Part shown: positions 1 through 4,958 of the stretch, piece by piece
Layout of the letters: each line of letters opens with the position of its first letter
How positions within the stretch are numbered: the first letter of the stretch is position 1
Source: Methanobrevibacter sp.
GTDB lineage: Archaea > Methanobacteriota > Methanobacteria > Methanobacteriales > Methanobacteriaceae
Assembly (NCBI GenBank): GCA_031289975.1
Contig: JAITOM010000150.1
Location: 1 to 7,592 of the forward strand
Length of the DNA stretch: 7,592 nucleotides
Direction: 5' to 3'
Translations under genes and position numbers: made by a program
The notes under the pieces: model-generated
Told to the model about the DNA's origin: nothing
Seen by the model: the letters and a program-made list of their open reading frames with translations, nothing else
Databases searched by the model: none

Positions 1-48
1 GATATATTATTTGGATATGGACGCATGAAAAATAAAATCATTGAATGA
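1..48 (+). CDS. Possible C-terminal tail of a gene entering from the left edge
   Basis: Frame 1 is open from the first base and ends with TGA at 46-48, giving 15 residues (DILFGYGRMKNKIIE). The codons look protein-like, and the stretch is richer in G and C than the DNA that follows it. It is too short to assign a family. An open run of this length could be chance, so this is a weak call that rests on composition only. Confidence 0.3.
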   Translation, partial: DILFGYGRMKNKIIE

Positions 49-53
49 TTTTA
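33..53. repeat. 21-bp palindrome at the end of the left-edge reading frame
   Basis: The arms TAAAATCATT (33-42) and AATGATTTTA (44-53) are perfect reverse complements around a single central G (43). The palindrome overlaps the TGA stop at 46-48. It could be a protein-binding site or the foot of a terminator, but there is no T-run directly after it. Confidence 0.5.
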
Positions 54-127
54 CATAATATTTTGGAATTTATAACAGTTTTTCATCATATTTATTTCTA
101 AAAAAGGAGTATACATTAAAAATTTTC

Positions 128-178
128 TTATTTTAACTGCAGTGCTTCTTTTACACCATCTATTTCATTATTTTCACT
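128..178 (-). pseudogene. Possible gene remnant (16 codons plus stop)
   Basis: On the minus strand, a frame bounded by a stop at 179-181 reads SENNEIDGVKEALQLK and ends at TAA (128-130). The residues look like the charged, amphipathic end of a real protein, but there is no start codon and the frame is closed just upstream. It may be the last scrap of a degraded gene, or chance. No family could be recognised. Confidence 0.15.
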
Positions 179-320
179 TTAACTAAAAAACAATTTTTTT
201 TTCAATAGTCTCTTAACTTAGATTTTCAAAAACACTTAAAATATTAAATTAAGATTTAATATTACTTTCAATTATCCTAATCACTAATTTTTAAATTATT
301 TTCTTTTTAAACAGCTATTT

Positions 321-341
321 ACCCCCTTAAATAACGGGGGT
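321..341. repeat. GC-stem hairpin (C5/G5)
   Basis: ACCCCC (321-326) pairs with GGGGGT (336-341) around a 9-base A/T loop. Runs of five C and five G are exceptional in this A/T-dominated region, so the stem would be much more stable than its surroundings. The 3' arm continues as GGGGGTGATT, which resembles a Shine-Dalgarno site, but no start codon follows at a useful distance. It could belong to a small structured RNA; nothing in the sequence decides this. Confidence 0.55.
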
Positions 342-484
342 GATTAATCATCTTATATCCATACTCTATTTTCTTTTTTAATTATTTTTAATTCTTATTT
401 ATTTAAATAAAGAAGAATTAATTAATTTTAGTTTTGTGTTTGAGAATCATATAAATCATTACCTTTTATATAGGAGTTAGTGCA

Positions 485-562
485 ATAAATGTAAATATGG
501 AATGTAAGTGTTTCATATTAAGATTTTTAATATGAGTGCTTATATCTTAAAAATACATTTAT
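485..562. repeat. Nested inverted repeat, 78 bp
   Basis: The outer arms ATAAATGTA (485-493) and TACATTTAT (554-562) are perfect reverse complements. Inside lies a second hairpin: CATATTAA (514-521) and TTAATATG (527-534) pair perfectly around the loop GATTT. If G-U pairs and one bulge are allowed, this inner stem extends out to 506-541. The shape fits either a structured RNA or a small palindromic mobile element like those just downstream. Which one cannot be told from this window. Confidence 0.5.
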
Positions 563-605
563 ATATTTCACAAATCATTTTTTTTATAAAACTACTATAA
601 AAAAC

Positions 606-741
606 GGCACTGTAAAATTAGCATGGATTTTTACAATTGAAAACAGACGATAAAAGTTTAATGAGAGGTATATTGGCTTAATGCTTTTATGCTAAAATCC
701 AAATTCCAAATTGTGAATTTCCATCCTCTTTTTACAGTGCC
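606..741. mobile_element. MITE-like element, 136 bp, with 33-bp terminal inverted repeats
   Basis: The left end (606-638) and right end (709-741) are inverted copies: the outer 12 bases, GGCACTGTAAAA, are identical, and 27 of 33 positions match overall. The core is too short to encode anything. Flanking 8-mers TAAAAAAC (598-605) and TAAAAATG (742-749) agree at 6 of 8 positions, which resembles a decayed 8-bp target duplication, although the A-run weakens that argument. Short non-coding elements of this kind are moved by a transposase encoded elsewhere. No transposase gene is present here, so the parent insertion sequence is unknown. Confidence 0.65.
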
Positions 742-751
742 TAAAAATGGA

Positions 752-999
752 AGTGTCAAGTTGATGGCTCCTGATAAAAAAATAATATTAACTATCTCAA
801 TTTTGACAATAATTTAATCAAAGGTGCTGTCAAAAATTTGGATGATACAATTTGTTATAATTTTCTAAACTTGATCAATGATTTCCAGCTTTATTAATCT
901 TATTTTTGACTATATACTATATATTATGAGTAAAAATGAAGTCTTATCATCTGAATTTGACATAGTCCTAAAAACTTCAGGAGCCATCTTTTTGGCACT
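752..999. mobile_element. Second MITE-like element, about 248 bp
   Basis: The left end (752-774) and right end (977-999) are inverted copies with 19 of 23 matches, including a perfect 12-base block GATGGCTCCTGA. Weaker matching continues inward: ACTATCTCAA at 791-800 lies opposite ACTATGTCAA on the other strand at about 957-966. It starts 10 bases after the previous element, and 1003-1010 (TAAAAAAT) repeats the A-rich 8-mer found at both edges of that element. The interior carries no gene but contains an extra element end at 823-852. The exact termini could lie one to three bases further out. Confidence 0.6.
823..852 (+). repeat. Isolated element end inside the second element
   Basis: Starting GGTGCTGTCAAAAA and running through GGATG to CAATTTG, this stretch resembles the inward sequence from the right end of the 606-741 element read on the minus strand (GGCACTGTAAAAAG, then GGATGG and CAATTTG), with a few gaps. 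TGTCAAAA (828-835) also pairs with TTTTGACA (801-808). It may be the left end of a further copy whose right end is at 1217-1256. Confidence 0.4.
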
Positions 1000-1055
1000 C
1001 TCTAAAAAATTAACTTAATATTAATTTGAAATTCTTAAACAGGTGAATAAATTCT

Positions 1056-1086
1056 CTTAAGTTGAAAATAAATTTTCAACAATAAG
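1056..1086. repeat. Hairpin with 8-bp perfect stem
   Basis: GTTGAAAA (1061-1068) pairs with TTTTCAAC (1073-1080) around TAAA. CTTA (1056-1059) and TAAG (1083-1086) extend the stem past a small internal loop. No gene end lies close by, so it is not an obvious terminator. Confidence 0.5.
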
Positions 1087-1150
1087 ATATTTAAAAATAA
1101 GTGATTAATTAAAAACATTTTTTCCACCACTATAAAGAAAATCAAGAGTT

Positions 1151-1180
1151 GTTATCGAAGATAACTTAGGAAAATCTAAG
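1151..1180. repeat. Two abutting small hairpins, the first with a C-GAA-G loop
   Basis: GTTATC (1151-1156) and GATAAC (1160-1165) pair perfectly around GAA. Sharing its last base, a second stem forms from CTTAG (1165-1169) and CTAAG (1176-1180). The same C-GAA-G apex occurs at 3545-3563 and 4832-4850, the latter also followed by a second hairpin. Confidence 0.45.
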
Positions 1181-1216
1181 ATGTCCAGTTTCTAATTGAA
1201 CAAGTTCAATAATGAG

Positions 1217-1256
1217 AATTCCAAATTTTAAGTTTCCATCCTCTTTTTACACTGTC
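1217..1256 (-). repeat. Solo copy of the right end of the 606-741 element
   Basis: This 40-base stretch matches 702-741 at 35 of 40 positions in direct orientation, including the block TTTCCATCCTCTTTTTACA. No matching left end was found close upstream; the nearest candidate is 823-852. It is best read as a fragment of another copy of the same repeat family. Confidence 0.55.
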
Positions 1257-1322
1257 CATTTTCATTGAAATAATTGTAAAACACTTTCTCTTAAAAAAAA
1301 ATATGTTCATTGAAAATAACTG

Positions 1323-1347
1323 AGAATGTCAAGAAGATGGCTCCTAA
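1323..1347 (+). repeat. Solo copy of the left end of the 752-999 element
   Basis: TGTCAAG, two changed bases, then GATGGCTCCT repeats the left end at 754-772 in direct orientation. No inverted partner was found downstream. Together with 1217-1256 it reproduces the order of ends seen at 702-774, but with a wider gap between the two (66 bases instead of 8, measured between the matched blocks). Confidence 0.5.
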
Positions 1348-1503
1348 GATTTTTTTTGAGGATGTGAAAAATTCAATGGATGAAAATATAATGCTTTTTT
1401 GATATTTATAATATTTTATTTTAAAATGTTTTAAGAACTTTATAATATCAATGAAGTACTAAAGAAGACTTTTATTTATACCCAACATTTGAGTAAAATT
1501 TCT

Positions 1504-1595
1504 AAAAAAAAATAATAGCTATTATAGAATACTAATTGTGGGGGTTGAAATTTAAAGTGAATGATAAATTGGGTGAATAGTATCCATAATAGCTA
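1504..1595 (-). terminator. Long hairpin plus T-run after the small membrane-protein gene
   Basis: On the minus strand the arm 1595-1578 pairs with 1534-1516. Seventeen pairs form, broken by one mismatch and one single-base bulge, with a 43-base loop. The stem is followed at once by TTA and nine T (1512-1504). It begins 20 bases after the stop codon at 1616. A stem followed by a U-run fits transcription termination. The unusually large loop is odd and could have a separate role, for example as a stable 3' end or a small RNA. Confidence 0.55.
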
Positions 1596-1615
1596 CTTAC
1601 ATGAATATTTTAGTT

Positions 1616-1792
1616 TTATATTATGTTTGGTGGGTGATTATTAATAACAAATAATACACTAAGTACCAAAATCACTAAAACTAAAAATATAGTTATGTAA
1701 GAGTAAATAAGTGTAGGACTGACACCATATAAATCAATTATTGGCTTTTCTTTTCTTAAAGGGTCTTTATCATACGAATTAATACTTTTCAT
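1616..1792 (-). CDS. Small single-pass membrane protein, 58 aa, unknown function
   Basis: This gene is below usual length cut-offs but well supported. The ATG at 1792-1790 has a near-consensus ribosome binding site (AGAGGTGA) six bases upstream, and the frame ends in TAA (1618-1616) shortly before a hairpin and T-run. The product has a charged, soluble N-terminal half (about residues 1-26, with DKDPLRKEKP near residues 8-17), one strongly hydrophobic segment (about 28-50, rich in I, L and V) and a short polar tail with NNHPP. The positive charges before the segment suggest that the N-terminus stays inside the cell. It does not resemble archaeal Sec61 beta or small methyltransferase subunits as I know them, and I do not recognise a family. 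It is transcribed away from archease, so the two are not an operon. Confidence 0.7.
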   Translation of the reverse strand: MKSINSYDKDPLRKEKPIIDLYGVSPTLIYSYITIFLVLVILVLSVLFVINNHPPNII

Positions 1793-1798
1793 TTTATT

Positions 1799-1806
1799 TC
1801 ACCTCT
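1799..1806 (-). promoter_or_regulatory. Ribosome binding site of the 58-aa gene
   Basis: On the minus strand, AGAGGTGA sits six bases before the ATG. It matches the complement of the archaeal 16S rRNA 3' end (AGGAGGTGATC) over GAGGTGA-type pairing. It is the clearest such site in the gene-poor left half and the main reason for accepting this short frame. Confidence 0.75.
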
Positions 1807-1908
1807 ATTTATATGGTAAGTTTATATTCTTATTTAAATGAAAGCCAAGAGAGCATTCCAAAACTAATATTTTATAAAAATTCCTAAACTTTATTCGCTG
1901 ATTTGAAG

Positions 1909-2085
1909 TTTAATCATTAAAAAAATTTTTAATATTATTTAATTATAAAATTTAAACAATATAATTTATTCATTAATTAAATATTAATTTATTATTCATT
2001 TATTTATTAAAAAATATTCTTAATTATTATTAAAATAAATTATAATTTTATTTATATTTTTATTTTATTAATTAAATATTTTAAT
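1909..2085. promoter_or_regulatory. G-free A/T tract in the divergent promoter region before archease
   Basis: For 177 bases the plus strand has no G and only five C. The tract lies between the divergent 58-aa gene and archease and must hold the archease promoter. A TATA-like TTTATATTT at 2051-2059 would place the RNA start near 2080, a few bases before the coding start. Because TATA-like sequence is everywhere in the tract, the exact box is uncertain. Confidence 0.5.
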
Positions 2086-2094
2086 GTGAAATTC

Positions 2095-2553
2095 ATGAAA
2101 GAAAAAGATTTTAAAAAGTATTGCGAAGAAAAGTACAGATATTTTGATGTTACAGCAGATATAGGTTTTCATTCGTTTGGTAAAACATTAGAAGAAGGAT
2201 TTGAAAATAGTGGGCTTGCAATGTTTAATGTTATAACTGATACTTGCAAAGTTAATAGTGTTATAAGTATGAAAATTGTTGTTGAGTCTGAAGATTTGGT
2301 TTCTTTACTTTATATGTATTTAGAAGAACTTTTATTTATTCATGAAGTTGATTTTTTATTATTTTCATATTTTGAAGTTAAATCCATTAGTAAAAAAGGT
2401 GATGGTTATAAGTTAATAGGTGAAGTTAAAGGAGATAAAATAGATTGGAATAAACATGAAAAAAAATCAGAGGTTAAAGCTATTACATTTCATATGATGG
2501 AAATTAAAAAAGAAAAGGAAAAGTATGAGTTAAGAGTAATTTTAGATTTATGA
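2095..2553 (+). CDS. Archease, RtcB tRNA-splicing ligase cofactor
   Basis: The product is 152 residues, the usual size for archease (formerly DUF101). In this family archease activates the RNA ligase RtcB for repeated turnover in tRNA splicing and RNA repair in the cytoplasm. Visible family marks are TADIGFHSFGKTLEE near residues 20-34, ENSGLAMFNVITDT just after, a central LYMYLEELLF block, and the C-terminal VKAITFHMMEI and VILDL segments. Asp22 in ADIG and the penultimate Asp151 occupy the positions of the metal-binding acidic residues known in archease. I chose the ATG at 2095 because GTGA five bases before it can pair with 16S rRNA; a GTG at 2086 in the same frame would add three residues but has no such site. 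No RtcB gene lies in the window. It converges on nifB. Confidence 0.9.
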   Translation: MKEKDFKKYCEEKYRYFDVTADIGFHSFGKTLEEGFENSGLAMFNVITDTCKVNSVISMKIVVESEDLVSLLYMYLEELLFIHEVDFLLFSYFEVKSISKKGDGYKLIGEVKGDKIDWNKHEKKSEVKAITFHMMEIKKEKEKYELRVILDL

Positions 2554-2623
2554 TTAACTCTTAAATTTATATGTGGTTGGCTGAGAAAACTCCTGCCCTT
2601 TAAGGCTGTGAGATGAATATTGC
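2554..2623. terminator. Convergent gap between archease and nifB with hairpins
   Basis: This 70-base gap separates the 3' ends of two converging genes. GGC and GAG (2579-2585) pair with CTC and GCC (2590-2597) around AAAA. Overlapping it, GCC and GGC (2595-2597, 2604-2606) flank CTTTAA as an alternative stem. It is richer in GC than other gaps, which fits a shared transcription end. No long T-run follows the stems on either strand, so the terminator role is an inference. Confidence 0.35.
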
Positions 2624-3493
2624 TTAGTAATGACTTGCAGGTGTTAAACCAAGATGATGATCTTCAGCTTTTTTGCCTGGAATACCATATGCATCTGCTC
2701 TACATTGAGTGCATGCTCTAAAAACAGGAATTATTTCTTCCACATCATTTCTAACCTTTTCAATTAATTCACAATCAGGTTTTGGATAATCTTTTAATTT
2801 ATTTAGGGGGATGAGTGGAAGAATATTCATAAGTGAAGCTCCTCTTTTTTTAACCTCTTTAGCTATTTCTTCAATATGTTTATCATTAAGCCCAGGGATT
2901 AAAACAGTGTTAACTTTAACTATAACTCCATTTTGAGCTAATTTTTCAACTCCTTCAAGTTGATTTTTAATCAATATTTCAACCGCTTGCTTACCCTTAT
3001 ATACTTTGTCTTCATATTTAATAAAAGAATAAATATCTTTAGCTATTTCTGGGTCTATTGCATTGATAGTCACAGTCACTGTATTTACTCCAAGTTCAGC
3101 TAATTCATCAGCATATTTAGGAAGCAGAAGACCATTTGTACTCATACATTTAATTAAATCTGGTTTTTCATCCCCTAACTTTTTAAAGAATTCAAATGTT
3201 TCTTTGTTTGCTAATGAATCGCCTGGTCCTGCTACTCCTACAACTGAAATAGGACCATCTTCTGTTACTTTACGCACATGATCAATAGCTCCATCACTAT
3301 CCATAATACAAGCAGCCACTCCTGGTCTTATATCTTCATTATTAATATCTCGAGTACAGAAATTACAATAGATATTACATTTTGGTGCTATTGGAACATG
3401 AACTCTACCTACTTTATCATGGATTTTTTCATTGAAACATGGGTGGGCTTTTGTAATATGTGCAAATCTTAAACCTTTGTGTTCATTTATCAT
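2624..3493 (-). CDS. nifB: NifB, radical SAM enzyme of nitrogenase cofactor synthesis
   Basis: The product is 289 residues, the size of archaeal NifB with the radical SAM domain alone. NifB fuses two [4Fe-4S] units and inserts a SAM-derived carbide to make the 8Fe core (NifB-co) of nitrogenase cofactors. The radical SAM motif CNIYCNFC gives Cys39, Cys43 and Cys46. The N-terminal AHPC (His17, Cys19) and C-terminal CTQC (Cys261, Cys264) are where NifB binds its substrate clusters. The glycine-rich GVAGPGDSLAN and the MSTNGLLLP and TVTINAIDPEI blocks are typical of the family. All key cysteines are intact. I preferred the ATG at 3493 because AAGGAG lies before it; an in-frame ATG at 3514 would add seven residues, has no binding site and would swallow that AAGGAG. 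No other nif gene is present, so whether the cell fixes nitrogen cannot be told. Confidence 0.9.
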   Translation of the reverse strand: MINEHKGLRFAHITKAHPCFNEKIHDKVGRVHVPIAPKCNIYCNFCTRDINNEDIRPGVAACIMDSDGAIDHVRKVTEDGPISVVGVAGPGDSLANKETFEFFKKLGDEKPDLIKCMSTNGLLLPKYADELAELGVNTVTVTINAIDPEIAKDIYSFIKYEDKVYKGKQAVEILIKNQLEGVEKLAQNGVIVKVNTVLIPGLNDKHIEEIAKEVKKRGASLMNILPLIPLNKLKDYPKPDCELIEKVRNDVEEIIPVFRACTQCRADAYGIPGKKAEDHHLGLTPASHY

Positions 3494-3503
3494 AGTGATA
3501 CAT

Positions 3504-3509
3504 CTCCTT
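3504..3509 (-). promoter_or_regulatory. Ribosome binding site that decides the nifB start
   Basis: AAGGAG on the minus strand lies 10 bases before the ATG at 3493; the longer stretch AGGAGATG aligns roughly with the 16S complement AGGAGGTG. The spacing is a little long. The site falls inside the coding frame of the upstream ATG at 3514, which argues for the downstream start. Confidence 0.55.
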
Positions 3510-3544
3510 ATCATTTTTATTTTAAATAAACTAATCTATAGTTT

Positions 3545-3563
3545 AGAAAAACGAAGTTTTTCT
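3545..3563. promoter_or_regulatory. Palindrome AGAAAAAC-GAA-GTTTTTCT upstream of nifB
   Basis: Perfect 8-base arms flank GAA, about 52 bases upstream of the nifB ATG. It could be a repressor site or a hairpin in the nifB leader. It does not match the GGAA-N6-TTCC operator of the methanogen nitrogen repressor NrpR. The same arms and loop recur with small changes at 4832-4850, before an unrelated gene, so a nifB-specific role is doubtful. Confidence 0.4.
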
Positions 3564-3575
3564 TTAATTACAAAC

Positions 3576-3615
3576 ATTATTTCATATAATTAAAAATTAT
3601 TTCATATAATTAAAA
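3576..3615. repeat. Exact 20-bp tandem duplication in the nifB/DUF63 promoter region
   Basis: The 20 bases at 3576-3595 are repeated without change at 3596-3615. Each unit contains CATATAATT and on the minus strand reads TTATATG, a TATA-like string. A recent replication slip or a doubled regulator site would both look like this. On the minus strand either copy could serve as the nifB TATA box with a leader of about 60-80 bases. Confidence 0.65.
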
Positions 3616-3759
3616 ATTTAAAATTAATTATTTAATTTATATTTACTATATATTAATCACAGTTCTTAGTATATATAATGTTTGTATTCTAACAAACAAA
3701 TTATTGAAAATAGTAAAATATTGATTATTTTAAAAAATATTCATGTTTCATAGTTTGAG

Positions 3760-3767
3760 TATATAAG
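3760..3767 (+). promoter_or_regulatory. TATA box candidate for the DUF63 gene
   Basis: TATATAAG lies 39 bases before the ATG at 3807, placing the RNA start near 3787-3790 and leaving a leader of about 18 bases. It contains G and C at its edges (GAGTATATAAGC) and stands out from the simple A/T background around it. Confidence 0.45.
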
Positions 3768-3806
3768 CTATTTTATAAAATAATTTAATAAATAAAGCGA
3801 TTTGTG

Positions 3807-4592
3807 ATGGATTTATATTTCAAAGTAATAGAATTTTTAAAAATTTATTTTTTTTCAGGTTATACACTATTGAATACTATAATTTATGGTATAATGCTGG
3901 TTTTAATAATCTTTGGATTAATAAAACTTTTTAAAAAATTAGGAAAAGATCCTACTGAATTAATTTTCTATGTTATTCCATTTATTTTTATTGGTTCATG
4001 TATAAGGGCATTTGTGGACAATGGAATTTTACCTTACAATTGGTTTTTAATTACACCTGGAATATATTTTATTGTAGGGAGTACAACAATTTTATCTTTA
4101 TTATTAGGAATATATTTTGAAAAGAAAAGGAATATAAATTATAAAAAGGTTTTGTTTTTAATAGGAATAATTTTATTGATCCCAATTTTTGTAGGAATAA
4201 ACAGGATAAATATAATTTCAAGTTTAGAAATAATAGCTATTTGGACTGTATTAACTATACTGTTCTTTTTAATCGGCAAATTTTTCTACCTTTACAAGGA
4301 TAAGTACAATTTAGCTATTATATCTGCTCATATTTTGGATGGTTCGAGTACATTTGTGGCAGTAGACTTATATGGATACAGTGAACAGCATGTAATTCCT
4401 AATCTTATTTATAAAGAAACCTTAACAGCGGTAAGTATTTTTCCTTTAAAAATAATAGTGATAAGCCTATCGTTGTATGTGATAGAAAAATATGTTGATG
4501 ATGATGTAATTAAAGGATTATTAAAATTAGCTATATTTATTTTAGGGCTTGCACCAGGATTAAGAAATTTATTAACTTTATTTTTGTATTAA
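3807..4592 (+). CDS. DUF63 family multi-pass membrane protein, unknown function
   Basis: The product is 261 residues and very hydrophobic, with about eight likely membrane segments (roughly 20-43, 51-70, 80-101, 112-129, 135-157, 165-185, 205-225 and 233-258). Two conserved blocks of the archaeal DUF63 family are visible: SCIRAFVDNG with ITPGIYF after it (about residues 64-87), and SAHILDGSSTFVAVDLYGYS followed by EQHV (about 170-195). Several charged residues (Arg, Asp, Glu, His) sit within or beside membrane segments, which hints at a catalytic or transport role, but no activity is known to me. The ATG at 3807 is directly preceded by an in-frame GTG (3804); the ATG is the simpler choice. 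There is no good ribosome binding site, so translation may depend on a short leader. It is divergent from nifB and separated by a gap of over 360 bases from the helicase. Confidence 0.8.
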   Translation: MDLYFKVIEFLKIYFFSGYTLLNTIIYGIMLVLIIFGLIKLFKKLGKDPTELIFYVIPFIFIGSCIRAFVDNGILPYNWFLITPGIYFIVGSTTILSLLLGIYFEKKRNINYKKVLFLIGIILLIPIFVGINRINIISSLEIIAIWTVLTILFFLIGKFFYLYKDKYNLAIISAHILDGSSTFVAVDLYGYSEQHVIPNLIYKETLTAVSIFPLKIIVISLSLYVIEKYVDDDVIKGLLKLAIFILGLAPGLRNLLTLFLY

Positions 4593-4958
4593 AATTAATT
4601 TATAAACCCTTTAAAGGCATCATAAATCATGCAGTAGAATATATAGTACGAAACTTGAATTTTGGTAAAATCATTGTTTTAAATTTTCTTTTAAATTTAA
4701 TTTTTTTGATTAAATTTCTTATTCTTAAGGAATAATTAGAATAAAATATTTAGATTTTAGATTAATAGAAATATAAAGAATAATTTTAAAAATTAAGATA
4801 TTTTAGTAAAATTAAAAAATTTTGGAAGTAGAGAAAATCGAAGGTTTTCTAAGCTAAAACTAAAGTTTTTAAAGTGCCAAAAATTTGTTTCTTGACTATT
4901 GGTAGTTATAAAATATAATTATAAAGGTTTTATTAAAATTTTTTTAAATGGGATAATA
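4593..4958. promoter_or_regulatory. Gap between DUF63 and helicase genes
   Basis: No gene is visible. From left to right it holds a perfect palindrome CCTTTAAAGG (4608-4617) 15 bases after the DUF63 stop, a T-run at 4700-4707 that could end the DUF63 transcript, a small hairpin (TTATTC 4719-4724 with GAATAA 4730-4735), the C-GAA-G palindrome at 4832-4850, a second hairpin (AAAAC 4856-4860 with GTTTT 4865-4869), and the helicase promoter region. TTATAAAATATAA at 4906-4918 is the best TATA candidate, about 41-53 bases before the ATG at 4959. Confidence 0.45.
4832..4850. repeat. Palindrome AGAAAATC-GAA-GGTTTTCT upstream of the helicase gene
   Basis: The 8-base arms pair throughout if one T-G pair is allowed, around a GAA loop. 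It differs from the copy upstream of nifB (3545-3563) at only two positions, one in each arm. It lies 109 bases before the helicase ATG and upstream of the TATA candidate, so it would act as DNA rather than as part of the helicase leader. Confidence 0.45.

Larger units (their letters stand above)
49..1615. other. Long gene-free region rich in inverted repeats
   Basis: No reading frame here combines reasonable length, a ribosome binding site and protein-like composition. The content is instead a series of inverted repeats and hairpins: 321-341, 485-562, 606-741, 752-999, 1056-1086, 1151-1180, a weaker one at 1400-1450 (TGATATT at 1400-1406 against AATATCA at 1444-1450), and 1516-1595. Several share sequence with one another, which points to decayed small mobile elements. 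No tRNA, rRNA or CRISPR array was seen. Confidence 0.6.

Noticed and set aside
1035..1118. 27-codon minus-strand frame with GGTG upstream
   Set aside because: The product is low-complexity (L, I, F, K), the frame runs through the 1056-1086 hairpin, and the upstream GGTGG is a poor ribosome binding site.
1516..1595. CRISPR repeat-like palindrome
   Set aside because: There is only one copy, with no spacer-repeat periodicity and no cas gene in the window.
2550..2660. Possible C/D box small RNA at the archease 3' end
   Set aside because: ATGATTA and CTGA resemble C and D' boxes, but the spacing is wrong and no convincing second C'/D pair exists.
3063..3472. Two plus-strand open frames of 72 and 64 codons
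   Set aside because: Both lie antisense inside nifB, whose motifs and cysteines are intact. They have no binding site or family features and reflect the base composition of nifB.
3494..3514. Upstream ATG for nifB
   Set aside because: Starting at 3514 would place the AAGGAG binding site inside the gene, and no site lies before that ATG.
4899..4958. TTG start for the helicase giving 20 extra residues
   Set aside because: The extra stretch has no ribosome binding site, contains the TATA candidate at 4906-4918, and is not needed for the conserved N-terminal motif.
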